From positions 229,032 through 293,031 of the forward strand of contig CAVQIB010000005.1 of assembly GCA_963712435.1 (NCBI GenBank): 64,000 bases of DNA, given 5' to 3'. Origin of the DNA: Rhodoplanes sp963712435. GTDB taxonomy: Bacteria; Pseudomonadota; Alphaproteobacteria; Rhizobiales; Xanthobacteraceae. Shown piece by piece: positions 18,202 through 28,408 of this stretch (position 1 is its first letter; each line of letters starts with the position of its first letter). The notes under the pieces were generated by a model that was not told the DNA's origin, ran no database searches, and saw only the letters and a program-made list of their open reading frames with translations. Both the position numbers and the translations under genes were made by a program.

Positions 18202-20496
18202 TTAGGCCGCGGTCGCGTGCTCGTAAATATCTTCCTCCTGGGCGTTGTGGAGGCGCACCAGCGCCTCGATCGAACTCGATCACCCGCTGAGCATCATGGA
18301 CGAGATAGCGGTCGACATCCTGCGGCCGCACGTTCGTCGGCGAGACGGGCGAGCAGCCGGGCGAGATGCAGGATCTCGCGATGCGCCCGGCTCATGGCCG
18401 AGAGCCCATGCCCGTCAGGCAGGAACTTGGTGAGTCGCGGATAGACCGCGGCCTCGTCGTTGCGCTCGTGCCGGACCACCTGCTCGGAGACGATGGCGTT
18501 CGCCTCGGCGATCAGGTCGCAGGCGCGCCCGGGATCGGCGTCGTCGAGCGCATCCGCGATGCTGCGCAGGCGGTCGAGCGCCTTGTCGAGGAGTTCGTGC
18601 CCTTCGTGCAGGTCGCGCGCGGCGGCCGACGGCAACGTATGCAGGCGGGCCATGACGCCGCGTCCGGGCCCGAGCGCGCGCAGGGCGTTGAGGATCACGA
18701 CGACGTCGATTCCTTCCTGGATGAGGGCGCCGGCGACCGGCGTGAGAAACCCGAAGGCCGCGGCGATCATCGCGAGGGCCGACAGCGCCATGCCGGCGAC
18801 GATGCTCTCCACCGCGATGCGCCGCGCCCGCCGCGCGATCGTGACCGCCTGCGACACCCGGTCGAGCCGGTCGACCAGGATCACCACGTCGGCGGCCTGC
18901 GAGGACGCGCTGGCGCCGCGCGCGCCCATGGCGATTCCGACGCCGGCCGCCGCGAGCGCGGGCGCATCGTTGATGCCGTCGCCGACCATCAGGGTCGGAT
19001 TGAGGCGCTGCTCGGTGGCCACCGCATCGACCTTGTCGGACGGGCTGCGGTCGGCGAGCACCTCGTCGAGATCGAGCGCCGCGCCGATCGTCTCGGCCGC
19101 CTCGGCGCGGTCGCCCGTGACCATCATGATGCGCCCGACGCCGGCCTGGCGCAGCGCCTGAATGGCGCGCGGGGTCTCGGCGCGCAATTCGTCGGCGAGC
19201 AGGAGCGCGCCGACGGCGCGGCCGTCCACCGAAACGAACACGCTGAGCGCCGCCCGCCAGGAGGCGCGCCGCAGCGCCCGCACCGCCCAGTCGGGCGGCC
19301 GAGCCGTCCCGAATACGAGCGACGGCGCGCCGACGCACACGCTGCGTCCCTCGACCATTCCTTCGACGCCCGAGCCGAGCGTCTCGCGCACGCCGTCCGG
19401 AACCGCGAGGGCGAGGCCGCGCGCGGTCGCCGCCGCGACGATCGCTTCGGCGGCGATATGGTGCGAGGCCAGTTCCAGCGAGGCGGCGAGGCGAAGCACC
19501 GTCTCGGCGCTCTCCCCCGGCGCGGTTTCGATCGCGACCAGCCGCGCGCCGCCCACGGTCAGCGTTCCGGTCTTGTCGAACATCACCGTATGCGTTCGCG
19601 CCAGCGCTTCGAGCGCGCCGCCGCCCTTGACCAGAACGCCGTGGCGGGCCGCCTGGGAAACGCCGGCGATGAAGGCGACGGGAGCGGCGAGGATGAGCGG
19701 GCAGGGGGTCGAGGCGACGAGCACGGCGAGCGCCCGGATCGGATCGCCCGACCAGAGATAGGCCGCTCCTGCAACGACGAGCGTCGCCGGCAGCAGCAGC
19801 AAGGCGTAGCGGTCGGCAAGGCGGATGAACGGCGCCTTCGCGGTCTGCGCGGCGGTGACGAGGCGGACGATCCCGGCATAGGTGCTTTCGCCGGCCGTCG
19901 CGCTGGCGCGCATGGCGAACGATTCGCCGGCATTGACCGTGCCGCTGCGCACCTGATCGAGGGCGCGGCGCAGGACCGGAAGCGGCTCGCCGGTCAGCGC
20001 CGACTCGTCGATCAAGGCCTCGGCGCTCATCACCGCGCCGTCGACGGGGATCAACTCGCCGGCGCGCACGAGAAGCATGTCGCCGATCGCGACCGCTTCG
20101 ATCGGGACATCCTCGATGCGATCGCCGAGCCGCCGATGGGCGACCCGCGGAGCGCGGTCGACCAGCGATCTGAGGTCGCGCTCCGCGCGCGCGACGGCGA
20201 TCTGCTCGAGCACATTGCCGCCGGCATACATGATGGCGACGACCACGCCCGCCAGTTCCTCGCCGAGCGCGAGCGCCGCACTCATCGACACGAAGGCGAC
20301 GGCATCGACGCCCATGCGTCCGGCCATGAGGTCGCGGACGATGGTGATCGCGAGCGCTGCGACGACCGGCGCGGTGCCGAGCGCCCATGCCCAGGAGGCG
20401 AGCCTTTCCTTCTCCGGCGAGCCAGGCGGCGAGGCCGACGCCAGTCCCGCGAGTGAGATCAGGACAAGGCCGTAACGGCGCCATACGTTCGCTCAT
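18202..20496 (-). CDS. Heavy-metal P-type ATPase with C-terminal hemerythrin domain
   Basis: This is an approximately 760-residue P1B-type pump. ATG 20496 follows GGGAGGGCGA; the first 60 codons contain frame changes. Visible motifs: actuator LTGEPLP, ion-site helix ASTPCPLILAAP (a CPL version of the usual CPC/CPx), phosphorylation FDKTGTLT, hinge VGDGINDAPAL. After the last membrane helices the protein continues with a four-helix hemerythrin-like domain: HEGHELLDKALDRLRS, EQVVRHERNDEAAVYPRL, SRAHREILHLARLLARL, and, beyond two more frame changes, LHNAQEEDIYEHATAA. The H...HxxxE/D...H...HxxxxD spacing fits diiron binding. The metal specificity is not readable. It lies downstream of a TPP enzyme and breaks the rnd-aspS linkage. 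Confidence 0.87.
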
Positions 20497-20616
20497 TCGC
20501 CCTCCCGAAAGACATGCGCCTGGCGGGTCGGACCAGCGTTAGCATTGATTAGAACGAATATAAACTCTAGGAGATTCCCGTGTTCGTGCAAACGTATATG
20601 CAGAATGACTTGCAGC

Positions 20617-22252
20617 TCAGCCTCCGCGCAGCCGCGGCATGTGGATGAACTCCCACGGGCTCGGGAAGGGCCCGACCGGCGCCTCGATCACCGTCGGGAC
20701 ATCGGTCCGGGCAAAGCCGCGGGCGAGCGCCGCACGGAGCTCCTCCGGCGTGCGGACGCGCTCGGCCGCCGCCCCGAAGCTCTCCGCGAAACGCACGAAG
20801 TCGGGATTGGCGAGGTCGCAGGCGATCAGCCGGTTGCCGAAAGTTCTCCTCCTGGATGCGCCGCACATTGCCGAACGCGCCGTCCGCGAACACGATGGCG
20901 ACGAGCGGGATGCGGTGGAGCATCGCCGTCGCAAGCTCGTTCGCCGTGAACAGAAAGCCGCCGTCGCCATTGATCGAAACGACCGGCCGGTCGGCGCAGG
21001 CGTGCTTTGCCCCGAGCGCGGTCGCATAGCCCCAGCCGAGCGGGTCCTGGTAGCCGGGCGACAGGAAGGTGCGCGGCCGGTAGACCGGCATGGCGATGCG
21101 CGCGACGAAGCCGAGCTGCGTCACCTCGTCGACGAATATGCCGTCCTCCGGCAGCTCCGCGCGGATCGCATCGAGAAAGGCGAGCTGCGGCGCGAGCTTT
21201 TGCAGCCTTCCCGCCCAGCGCGCCTGCCGCGCCTTCATCTCGTCGCGGCGGGAGGGGCGCTTGGCGTTGTGCGCGGGCAGGAGGTCGATCAGCCGCCGCA
21301 GGATGGGCGCGGCGTCGCCGATCAGCGCTTCCGCCGGCGGGCAGAAGCGCGCCGGCTCTTCCCGGTCGGCGTCGACCCGGATGATCGCGAGTTCGTCGTC
21401 GATGCCCCACTGCCGGAACTGCATCAGCAGGCGCGTGCCGACCGCGAGCACCACGTCCGCTTCGCCCCACAATTCGCGGCCGAGCGGAAGCGTGACGCTC
21501 AGCGGGTCGCGGCTGTCGAGCACGCCGCGCCCGCGCCGATAGGCAAGCACCGGCGCCTGCAGCATCTCGGACAAGAGCGTGACCTCGGCGGAGGCGTCCT
21601 GCGCGCCGCCGCCGCACACGATCATCGGATTTTTCGCGGCTCCGAGTTGTTTCGCCGCGGCCAGCGCCGCGTCCTCGTCGATCGCAGGCGGCGCAGGCGC
21701 GCGGGGAGCAACGAGCGAGACAGGGGCGCTTCGTCCCCACACGTCTATCGCGCATTCGAGCGCGGCCGGGCCCGGCCGGCCGCTCGCGCTCGCCATCGCG
21801 TGCAAGGCCTGCGCGACCAGGCCGGAGGCGTCTTCGGGCGCACGGATGCGGGCGGTGAAGTCGACGAGACGCGACAGAATGCCGGCCTGGTCGCGGATTT
21901 CATGCAGATGGCCGAACCCGCGCCCGATTTCGGCATCCGGGATCTGCCCGATCAGGGCGAGCACCGGGGCGTTCATCGAATAGGCCGTGAGCAGGGCCGC
22001 CCCGGTGTTGAGGAGGCCGGGCCCCGGCACCGCCGCATAGGCCTGCGGGCGGCCGGTCGCGAGCGCGGCGCCGAGCGCCATCCAGGCCGCGCCCTGTTCG
22101 TGGCGGGTATGGATCACGCGGATACGGTCGGAGGCCTGGAACAGCGCATCGAACAGATGATCGTTGTGCACGCCCGGCAGGGCGTAGAGCGTGCGGATAT
22201 CGTGCGCGAGCAGCGAGGCGACCGTCGCCTCCGCAGTCGTCATCATGTGCAT
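20617..22252 (-). CDS. Thiamine-diphosphate-dependent enzyme, acetolactate-synthase-like
   Basis: This encodes about 545 residues with the three-domain ThDP fold. The N-terminal PYR domain has the activating Glu in IHTRHEQGAAWMALG; the central domain follows (about 190-330); the C-terminal PP domain carries the metal-binding SINGDGGFLFTANELATAM, with ADGAFGN about 27 residues on. One extra T in a TTT run near 20842 shifts the frame; the true end is FPSPWEFIHMPRLRGG at 20617. It resembles the broad IlvB/benzoylformate decarboxylase/oxalyl-CoA decarboxylase group; the substrate is unknown. It lies upstream of, and on the same strand as, the metal ATPase. Confidence 0.85.
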
Positions 22253-22390
22253 GGGATGGCTCGGACTGGCGCTTTCGGGTCGGTGCTTGATAGCCGACCG
22301 CGCGCCCGCTGTCGCGCTCCTGTCGCGGGCGCGAACTCCGGCCGTTCGCCGTGCGTTCGATCTCTGATGGATGGAACGGTCGTTCGATTT

Positions 22391-22557
22391 CATCCTCCCC
22401 CGTGAAAACGGGGGAGGGGGACCATGCGCAGCATGGTGGAGGGGGCAGCGGCCGTACACGCAAGCCGGCCCCCTCCACCGCCGACGCAGCCAAGCCTGCG
22501 CAGGCTGCGCAAGCTTGCCTGCGATGGGCGGTTCCCCTCCCCCGCGCGCGGGGGAGG
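22391..22557. repeat. REP/BIME-type cluster of nested GC-rich inverted repeats
   Basis: This lies inside the 658-base gap between the TPP-enzyme start (22252) and aspS. It contains CTCCCCCGT-GAAA-ACGGGGGAG (22395-22416), a long-range pair GTGGAGGGGGC / GCCCCCTCCAC, and a 22-base palindrome at 22536-22557. This is typical of the short palindromic dispersed elements of Bradyrhizobium-group genomes. Nothing coding is seen in the rest of the gap; 22640-22700 holds a further GGGTCAAGCCCGAGG-type repeat fragment. Confidence 0.8.
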
Positions 22558-22910
22558 ATGTGTTTCGGATCGAGTTTCAGTGTGAGGGGAATACGGGAGA
22601 GGTCAAGGTTCCCCTTTTTTCCGGCTCGCGTGATTCTCGCCGATTCTCGGGTCAAGCCCGAGGACAGGCTCTCTCCCCGCCGGGGAGAGCGATGTCGAGG
22701 CGCTCCGGCGCGCGCGGCGTCATCCTTGACCAATGCGCGGCGAGCCATTCTTGACAAAGCGGGGGGCGCATGCACCTTCCGGCCTCCGCGTGCGGGGTAA
22801 ATCGCGCGCCTTTTTTTGGTTGGTCGCGTTTCCACGGCGAACCGTTTCCCACCCCCGGATCACGTCCGAGGGCGGGCGTCGCCTGAAAGCGCTCCGCTCG
22901 GAAAGCCCGG

Positions 22911-24728
22911 ATGCATCGCTATCGCACCCACAAATGCGGCGACCTGCGCGCGAGCGATGTCGGCCAAGACGTGCGCCTGTCCGGCTGGTGCCACCGCATC
23001 CGCGACCATGGCGGCGTGCTGTTCATCGATCTGCGCGACCATTACGGCGTGACGCAGTGCGTGATCGACCCGGATTCGCCCGCCTTTGCGGTCGCCGAGA
23101 CGTTGCGCTCGGAATGGGTCGTGAAGGTCGACGGCAAGCTGCGCCTGCGCCCGCCGGGAACGGAAAACCCCGATCTGCCGACCGGCGCGGTCGAGGTCTA
23201 TGCGAGCGCGATCGAGGTGCTCGGCCCCGCCGCCGAGCTGCCGATGCCCGTGTTCGGCGACCAGGAATATCCCGAGGACATCAGGCTGCGCTATCGCTTC
23301 CTCGATCTGCGGCGCGAGCGCCTGCACAAGAACATCATGCTGCGCGGGGCGATCATCGATTCGCTGCGGCGGCGCATGAAGGAGCAGGGCTTCTTCGAGT
23401 TCCAGACGCCGATCCTCACCGCGTCGAGCCCGGAAGGCGCGCGCGATTTTCTCGTGCCGTCGCGCCTGCATCCGGGAAAATTCTACGCGCTGCCGCAGGC
23501 GCCGCAGCAGTTCAAGCAGCTGCATCATGATCTCGGGCTTCGATCGCTACTTCCAGATCGCGCCCTGCTTCCGCGACGAGGATGCGCGCGCCGACCGCTC
23601 GCCCGGCGAGTTCTACCAGCTCGACCTGGAAATGAGCTTCGTGACGCAGGATGACGTGTTCGCCGCGGTCGAGCCGGTGCTGCACGGCCTGTTCGAGGAG
23701 TTCGCCGGCGGCAAGCCGGTCACGCCGAAGTTCCCGCGCATTCCCTATGCCGAGGCGATGCTGAAATACGGCGTCGACAAGCCGGACCTGCGCAATCCGA
23801 TCGAAATCGCGGACGTGAGCGAGGAGTTCAACGACGCGAGCGTCACCTTCAACGCGTTCAAGCGGGTGATCGCGCGGGCGGCGTCGTGCGCGCGATCCCG
23901 GCGCCGGGCGCGGCGGCGCAGCCGCGCTCCTTCTTCGACAAGCTCAACGACTGGGCGCGCCAGGAGATGGGCGCGCCGGGCCTCGGCTACATCGTGTTCG
24001 AGAGGACGGCGCGATGGCCGGCAAAGGGCCGATCGCGAAATTCATGCCCGGCCGACGATGCAGGCGCGCGATCGCTCGCGAGAAGACCGGCGTCGAAGGC
24101 GGGCGACGCGGTGTTCTTCGCCGCCGGCAAGCCGGCCGGCGCGGCGCAGCTCGCCGGCACGGCGCGCACCCGCATCGGCGAGGAACTCGGCCTGATCGAC
24201 AAGGACCGGTTCGCCTTCTGCTGGATCGTCGATTTCCCGATGTATGAGTGGAACGAGGAGGAGAAGAAGATCGACTTCTCCCACAACCCGTTCTCGATGC
24301 CGAACCTGCCGGCGGACGAATTTCTTGCGCTCGATCCGAACGACGCGGAGACGATTCTCGCGCTCAAGGCGATCCAGTACGACGTGGTCTGCAACGGGAT
24401 CGAACTGTCCTCGGGCGCGATCCGCAACCATCGCCCCGACGTCATGAAGAAGGCCTTCGCCATCGCCGGCTATGGCGAGGACGTGCTGGAGCAGAAATTC
24501 GGCGGCATGCTGCGCGCGCTCTCGCTCGGCGCGCCGCCGCATGGCGGCATCGCGCCCGGCATCGACCGCATGGTCATGCTGCTCGCGGGCGAAGAGAACT
24601 TGCGCGAGGTGGTGCTGTTCCCGATGAACCAGCGCGCCGAGGATCTGCTGATGGGCGCGCCTTCCGAGGTCACGCCCAAGCAGCTGCGCGAGCTGCATAT
24701 CCGGCTCAATCTGCCGCCCAAGGGCTGA
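22911..24728 (+). CDS. aspS: Aspartyl-tRNA synthetase, probably non-discriminating (several frame breaks)
   Basis: This encodes about 590 residues. Order: anticodon-binding OB domain (MHRYRTHKCGDLRASDVGQ, VRLSGWCHRIRDHGG), class II motif 1 (LRGAIIDSLRRRMKEQGF), motif 2 (FQIAPCFRDEDARADR), bacterial GAD insertion, motif 3 (GIAPGIDRMVMLLAGEENLREV). An extra C at 23523 and at least four more indels between 23870 and 24100 disrupt the frame, although the enzyme is essential. The tip KGxxH of the OB domain (RTHKCGDLR) is as in alphaproteobacterial AspRS, many of which also charge tRNA-Asn. It is the last member of the hda-ppk-ppx-rnd-aspS neighbourhood. Confidence 0.95.
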
Positions 24729-24900
24729 GCTCTCCGGTCAAGCGCGGGTGGCGGCCTGCCCGGCGGCCCGCATGGTTCGAGGCGCGCGGTTTCGCACGGC
24801 GCCTCACCATGACGAGACCTTCAATTCGCAGCCCCGCCTCGAAAAAAGCCATGATTTTCCTTAGGCACAGAGCCTGCGTTTGGTCGTGAGGAGGGGAATA

Positions 24901-25205
24901 ATGATGATTCGCACAATTGGGGCCGTAGCGCTGCTCTCGATCGCGGCGATCGCGCCGCCTGAGCCGGCCGCGGCGCAGGACGCGCTGAGCGGCGCTCTGC
25001 TGGGCGGCGCGGCCGGCGCGCTGATCGGCGGCGCAGCCACCGGCCGCGCAGGCGGCGCGCTGGTCGGCGGCCTGATCGGCGGAACGGCGGGCGCGGTGAT
25101 CGGGTCGGAGGCGCAGCGGCGCAACTCGTTTTATTGGCATCGGGGCCGATGCTATCAGGCCGTCCCGGGCGGGTATCAGCCGGTCCCGGCCGTTATTGCT
25201 ACTGA
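24901..25205 (+). CDS. Small secreted glycine-zipper protein
   Basis: The protein has about 101-102 residues. ATG 24901 follows GAGGAGGGG. A signal peptide (to about residue 25, AAAQD) precedes a glycine-zipper repeat region (GALLGGAAGALIGG, GGALVGGLIGGTAGAVIG), then a short Tyr/Trp-rich tail (FYWHRGRCY). Reading one frame change near 25160 gives a tail ending YQPVPGRYCY at the TGA at 25203; without it the frame runs on to 25251 with unconvincing sequence. Glycine-zipper proteins are envelope-associated in alphaproteobacteria; the function is unknown. It is 46 bases upstream of the first SGNH gene, possibly one operon. Confidence 0.7.
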
Positions 25206-25251
25206 GCAAGCGCCGGCGGGTGCGGCCGGCCGGCCCCGGCTGATCGCATAG

Positions 25252-26556
25252 ATGAGCGATGTCGCCCCGCGACAGGCGTCGGTCGATGTCCGGCGGAAGC
25301 GTCTCAAGACCGGACTGACCAACGCCGCGGTCGTCCTTGTCTCGCTTGCGATCACCTATTTCGTACCGAGTACGTGTTCTTTCGCCATGTGCTGCCGCAT
25401 GTGGCGAAGGACTTGCGGGCCTATGTGCCGGACCGGGCCGAAATTTATCTGCAGAACGCCAAGGCCGCGTTACGTCCGCGTGACTACATCGCGCTGATCG
25501 GCGATTCGCATGCCCAGGGCGCGGGCGATTGGCTGTGGTCGGTCGGCTACGAGAACGATCGGCCTTATCATTCCGCCAATGTCATCCACGATCTCGCCGG
25601 CAAGGACGTGATTACGTTCGGCCGCGGCGGGGCGGGAAGCGCCGAAGCGCTTGTCCTGCGCGTCGCCCGCATCCTGGGCGAAGCCGATTGCTACATATGT
25701 TCCCCCGCTTGAACAGCCGCGGCGGTTCTTCGTCTATTTCTATGAAGGCAACGACATCTACGACAACAGCCGGGCGCTGCGGCGCGCCCTCAGGGCAGGG
25801 GGGCCCGACCTGTCGGCGAGTCTCGATAGCGTTCTCGAGCATGATTATGGCGCGCAGGGGCGATGCTACGGACAACTCGGCGAGATGATGAGCAGCATGG
25901 CCTCGTCCCTCGCGCTCGACACCATGACCAGGTTCCGCGCTTTTGTGGCGAGATTGGTCGTCCGCAGCGCAGCTGCGGAACCGCAGGTCGATCCCGGTGC
26001 TGCGCCGGATACGGGTCCGCCCACAACCGGCAACCGGCTGCTGATCGGGGGCGCCGCCGTCCGGACGCCCGCACTGCAAATCCCGCCCGCCAATCTCACC
26101 GACCGCCAACTCGAGGATGGGATCGCCGTCTACGAGCGCGCCTTGGCTTGGTTGCGCCGGCACTTCCCCGACGTCCCGGTCACCGTCGTCTACATCCCGT
26201 CGCCCGCGGCGATCTATCGTCATGCGACCGACGCGGTGCTCGCCAAGGACTTCGCGCATCGCTTCCTTCCCGCGGCGGGCGGCGCGAACGGGGAGGGGCC
26301 TTCCTTCCCGGTTTCCCAGGTTTACGCTTCCAGCCAGCGTCTGTGCGGGAGGATCCGCGAGGTTTCGCTGCAACAAGGCGCTTCGTTCATCGATCCCCGC
26401 CCCGCCTTTCGCGAGGCGGGCGCCCGCCACGCCCTGCACGGGCCGACCGACTGGAATCATCCGAACGAAGCGGGTTATCGGCTTCTGGGCGCCATCGTCG
26501 CGGAGCATGTGGACGATCGGCCCGCCGACCGCTGCGATGACGGGTGGCCGGGCTGA
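25252..26556 (+). CDS. Membrane-anchored SGNH-hydrolase-like protein, paralogue 1
   Basis: This is an approximately 435-residue protein after correcting frame changes near 25365 and 25695. Layout: short basic N-terminus, one transmembrane helix (about 22-42, TNAAVVLVSLAITYF), then a predicted periplasmic SGNH fold. Block I is YIALIGDSHAQGAGDW (nucleophile Ser in GDS), block II FGRGGAGSAEA, block III YEGNDIYDN, block V TDWNHPNEAGYRLLG (D-x-x-H). The whole chain from the membrane helix onward matches the protein at 28992-30536 closely, but it lacks that protein's anti-sigma region. SGNH enzymes are esterases or acetyl-transferases/esterases; the substrate is unknown. The 3' end faces a response-regulator gene 17 bases away. 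Confidence 0.78.
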
Positions 26557-26573
26557 CGCCAGCGAAGGACGTG

Positions 26574-27321
26574 TCACTCGCGGCCGGTCGACCGGATGCG
26601 GAGGGGGCGTTCGCTGCGGCGGTTGTCTTGCGGCGCGGCCATCGAGTTCGAGCGGAGACGGCAAGCCCGGCGAATTGACAAGCTTGCCGGCCTTGAACGC
26701 GGCCTCGGTGCGATTGCGCACGCCGAGCGCGCGCAGGAGGGCCGCCAAGTGGATCTTGGTTGTCGCCTCGGCAATGTCCAGCGCGCGCGCGATCTCCTTG
26801 TTGGACTTGCCATGCGCCAGAAGGCAGAGCACTTCACGCTGCCGGCCGGTGAGCTTGAGGAGATCGGCCTCGGTCGAGAGCGTCGGAACCGCGTCTCCGC
26901 CGTAGCGGCCGCCGACCGGGTCGCCGGCGTCGGCGAGCGACCACGGGACATAAATCCGCCCGGACAGAACGTCGGCGAGGGCGCCGAGAATGCCGCTGTC
27001 GGACTGGTGCTTTGAGATAAAGCCGTGAAAGCCCGCGGCGAGACTGGCGAGAATGTCGGCGCGCGAGTCCGACGAAGAAATAATCACGAAGCGAGTCGCC
27101 GGTGAGGCGTCGCGCGCCGCCTTGAGCGGATCGAGCGAACCGAAGCTGGACAAATCCACGCCCACGAGGACCAGATCGAACACCTCGTTGCGGATCAGGG
27201 ACAACGCCTGAACCAGGCTGCTCGCCTCGGTCACCTCGGCCTGCGGCATTTGTACACGAATGAGGCTCCGCAGTCCCGTGCGGTAAACGCTATGTTCGTC
27301 AAACACCAGAATTCGAGGCAT
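26574..27321 (-). CDS. NarL/FixJ-family response regulator
   Basis: This encodes a protein of about 245-249 residues. The receiver domain begins MPRILVFDEHSVYRTGL (acidic pair D8/E9), has its phospho-acceptor Asp in VLVGVDLSSFG and the conserved Lys in FISKHQS. The LuxR-type HTH is LTGRQREVLCLLAHGKSNKE...IARALDIAEATTKIH. No histidine kinase is adjacent, so it is an orphan. The open frame runs on past the expected end into sequence antisense to the SGNH gene; a one-base shift in the last 25 codons would bring it to the TGA at 26574, used here. The AT-richer 1.1 kb upstream probably contains its promoter. Confidence 0.8.
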
Positions 27322-28154
27322 TCACGTCGCCTTTTCGTTTGCTCTAAATGCACACAATGACCATGCCTGCCCGGCATAAGACCAAACGAACGATCACGGT
27401 TCGTAGCTCACCAATTCGCCAGCGTCGGAACCGTAACGCTCGCCACTAGAACGGTGCAGTTCGACGCGCGGATCATCATCCGCCTAATCTTTCTTCTAAA
27501 GTCGTACGCCGCCTGGCGGCAGTTAAATCGTCTCCGACGCGCAGCGGTTGGTTTCCAGCGCTGCGTATTGCAGGGAAATCGATTTTCGAATTGCGGGATT
27601 CACAACGGCCGAGGTGGCGCTCCCCGCGTCCACTTAGATCGCAGATTGAAACGATGCAACCAGACATCGAAGTACCGGATCCGCTTCGGAAGGAGCCGCC
27701 GGAGCATTCTGAAGCACATCTCTGCAACGTAGGCCCGCAGCCGCCGCTCGCGGTATGCTTGGCGCAATGCAAGGCTCACGAGTGTCGACTTTGTTTCGTT
27801 GCGCCTGACGGCACTTCCGTCATCCGTTCATCGGATTTGCGGGTAGTCGACGCGAGACGAGATTCAGGCCAGCATCGCGCAACAGCTGCAACGAGATAAC
27901 CAAGCTGATGCGTTTTGCGTCGAGGAGGTTGAACCGCGTCGCAAATCCGCGTACCCCAATTGTCGGATCGAGCGCGAAGCAGTATCGACAAAATGCGAGT
28001 AGCCCGATTGACTTGGTGGTGCGATGGTGCGTTCCCGTCCAATCGACGCACCGTGGTCAACATTTGGCGCTGGCTGAGTAGCCGGTCCGGGCGCTCCCGG
28101 ACGTGCTCCATCGGCCACTCTAAGGGCCCGCATGCGCCACACTTCTAGTGGGGG

Positions 28155-28194
28155 GACCCAATCCGCAGAACCTATTGGGGCGACCCAATCCGCA
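28155..28194 (+). repeat. Direct repeat GACCCAATCCGCA upstream of the ECF sigma gene
   Basis: Perfect 13-base copies occur at 28155-28167 and 28182-28194 with a 27-base period. They lie about 155-190 bases before the candidate promoter, so they could be an operator pair; they could also be a remnant of in-frame duplicated coding sequence (the period is a multiple of three). Confidence 0.5.
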
Positions 28195-28346
28195 AACCGT
28201 TCCGGCTGTCGTTTACGAAAAATTAGCGTTGCGGAACAAATCCATGCTCCTTCCGGGTCGCTGACCATTGATCCAAACGGGATTTTCCAGCGTTCCGGGG
28301 TGGATGCAATTGGTCTTGCCCCAACCGCGTGGGCCGTTCGCCCTCC

Positions 28347-28375
28347 TGATAGATCCCGGAATAGCTGGGATAAGT
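28347..28375 (+). promoter_or_regulatory. Candidate ECF11/sigma-E-type promoter for the sigma operon
   Basis: TGATAG (28347-28352), an 18-base spacer, then TAAGT (28371-28375) resemble the TGATCC-N17/18-TAAGA pattern recognised by Rhodobacter sigma-E, with four of six -35 bases and four of five -10 bases matching. It ends 33 bases before the sigma ATG. Autoregulation would be expected for an ECF operon. It was identified by eye and not scored statistically. Confidence 0.35.
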
Positions 28376-28408
28376 TTCGCGTGGCTCCGACCAAGGCATT
28401 CGGCGCTT

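Larger units (their letters stand above)
27322..28408. other. Long intergenic region between response regulator and ECF sigma gene
   Basis: About 1.09 kb without a recognisable gene. Its base composition is visibly less GC-rich than its neighbours (27330-27560 especially), and open frames here lack third-position G/C bias and family resemblance. It may be a decayed or transferred segment. The last 260 bases contain a direct repeat (28155-28194) and a candidate ECF promoter (28347-28375). Confidence 0.5.

Noticed and set aside
25612..26573. Long C-terminal extension of the response regulator.
   Set aside because: The continued frame is antisense to the SGNH gene and has no domain features. 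The regulator should end at about 26574.
27454..28148. Several 60-110-codon frames in the gap before the sigma factor.
   Set aside because: They lack third-position G/C bias, ribosome-binding sites and recognisable domains; I treat the region as noncoding or decayed.
28267..28290. An exact TGATCC that could be an ECF11 -35 element.
   Set aside because: No TAAG-like -10 element lies 16-19 bases downstream. The less perfect TGATAG-N18-TAAGT at 28347 fits better as a pair.
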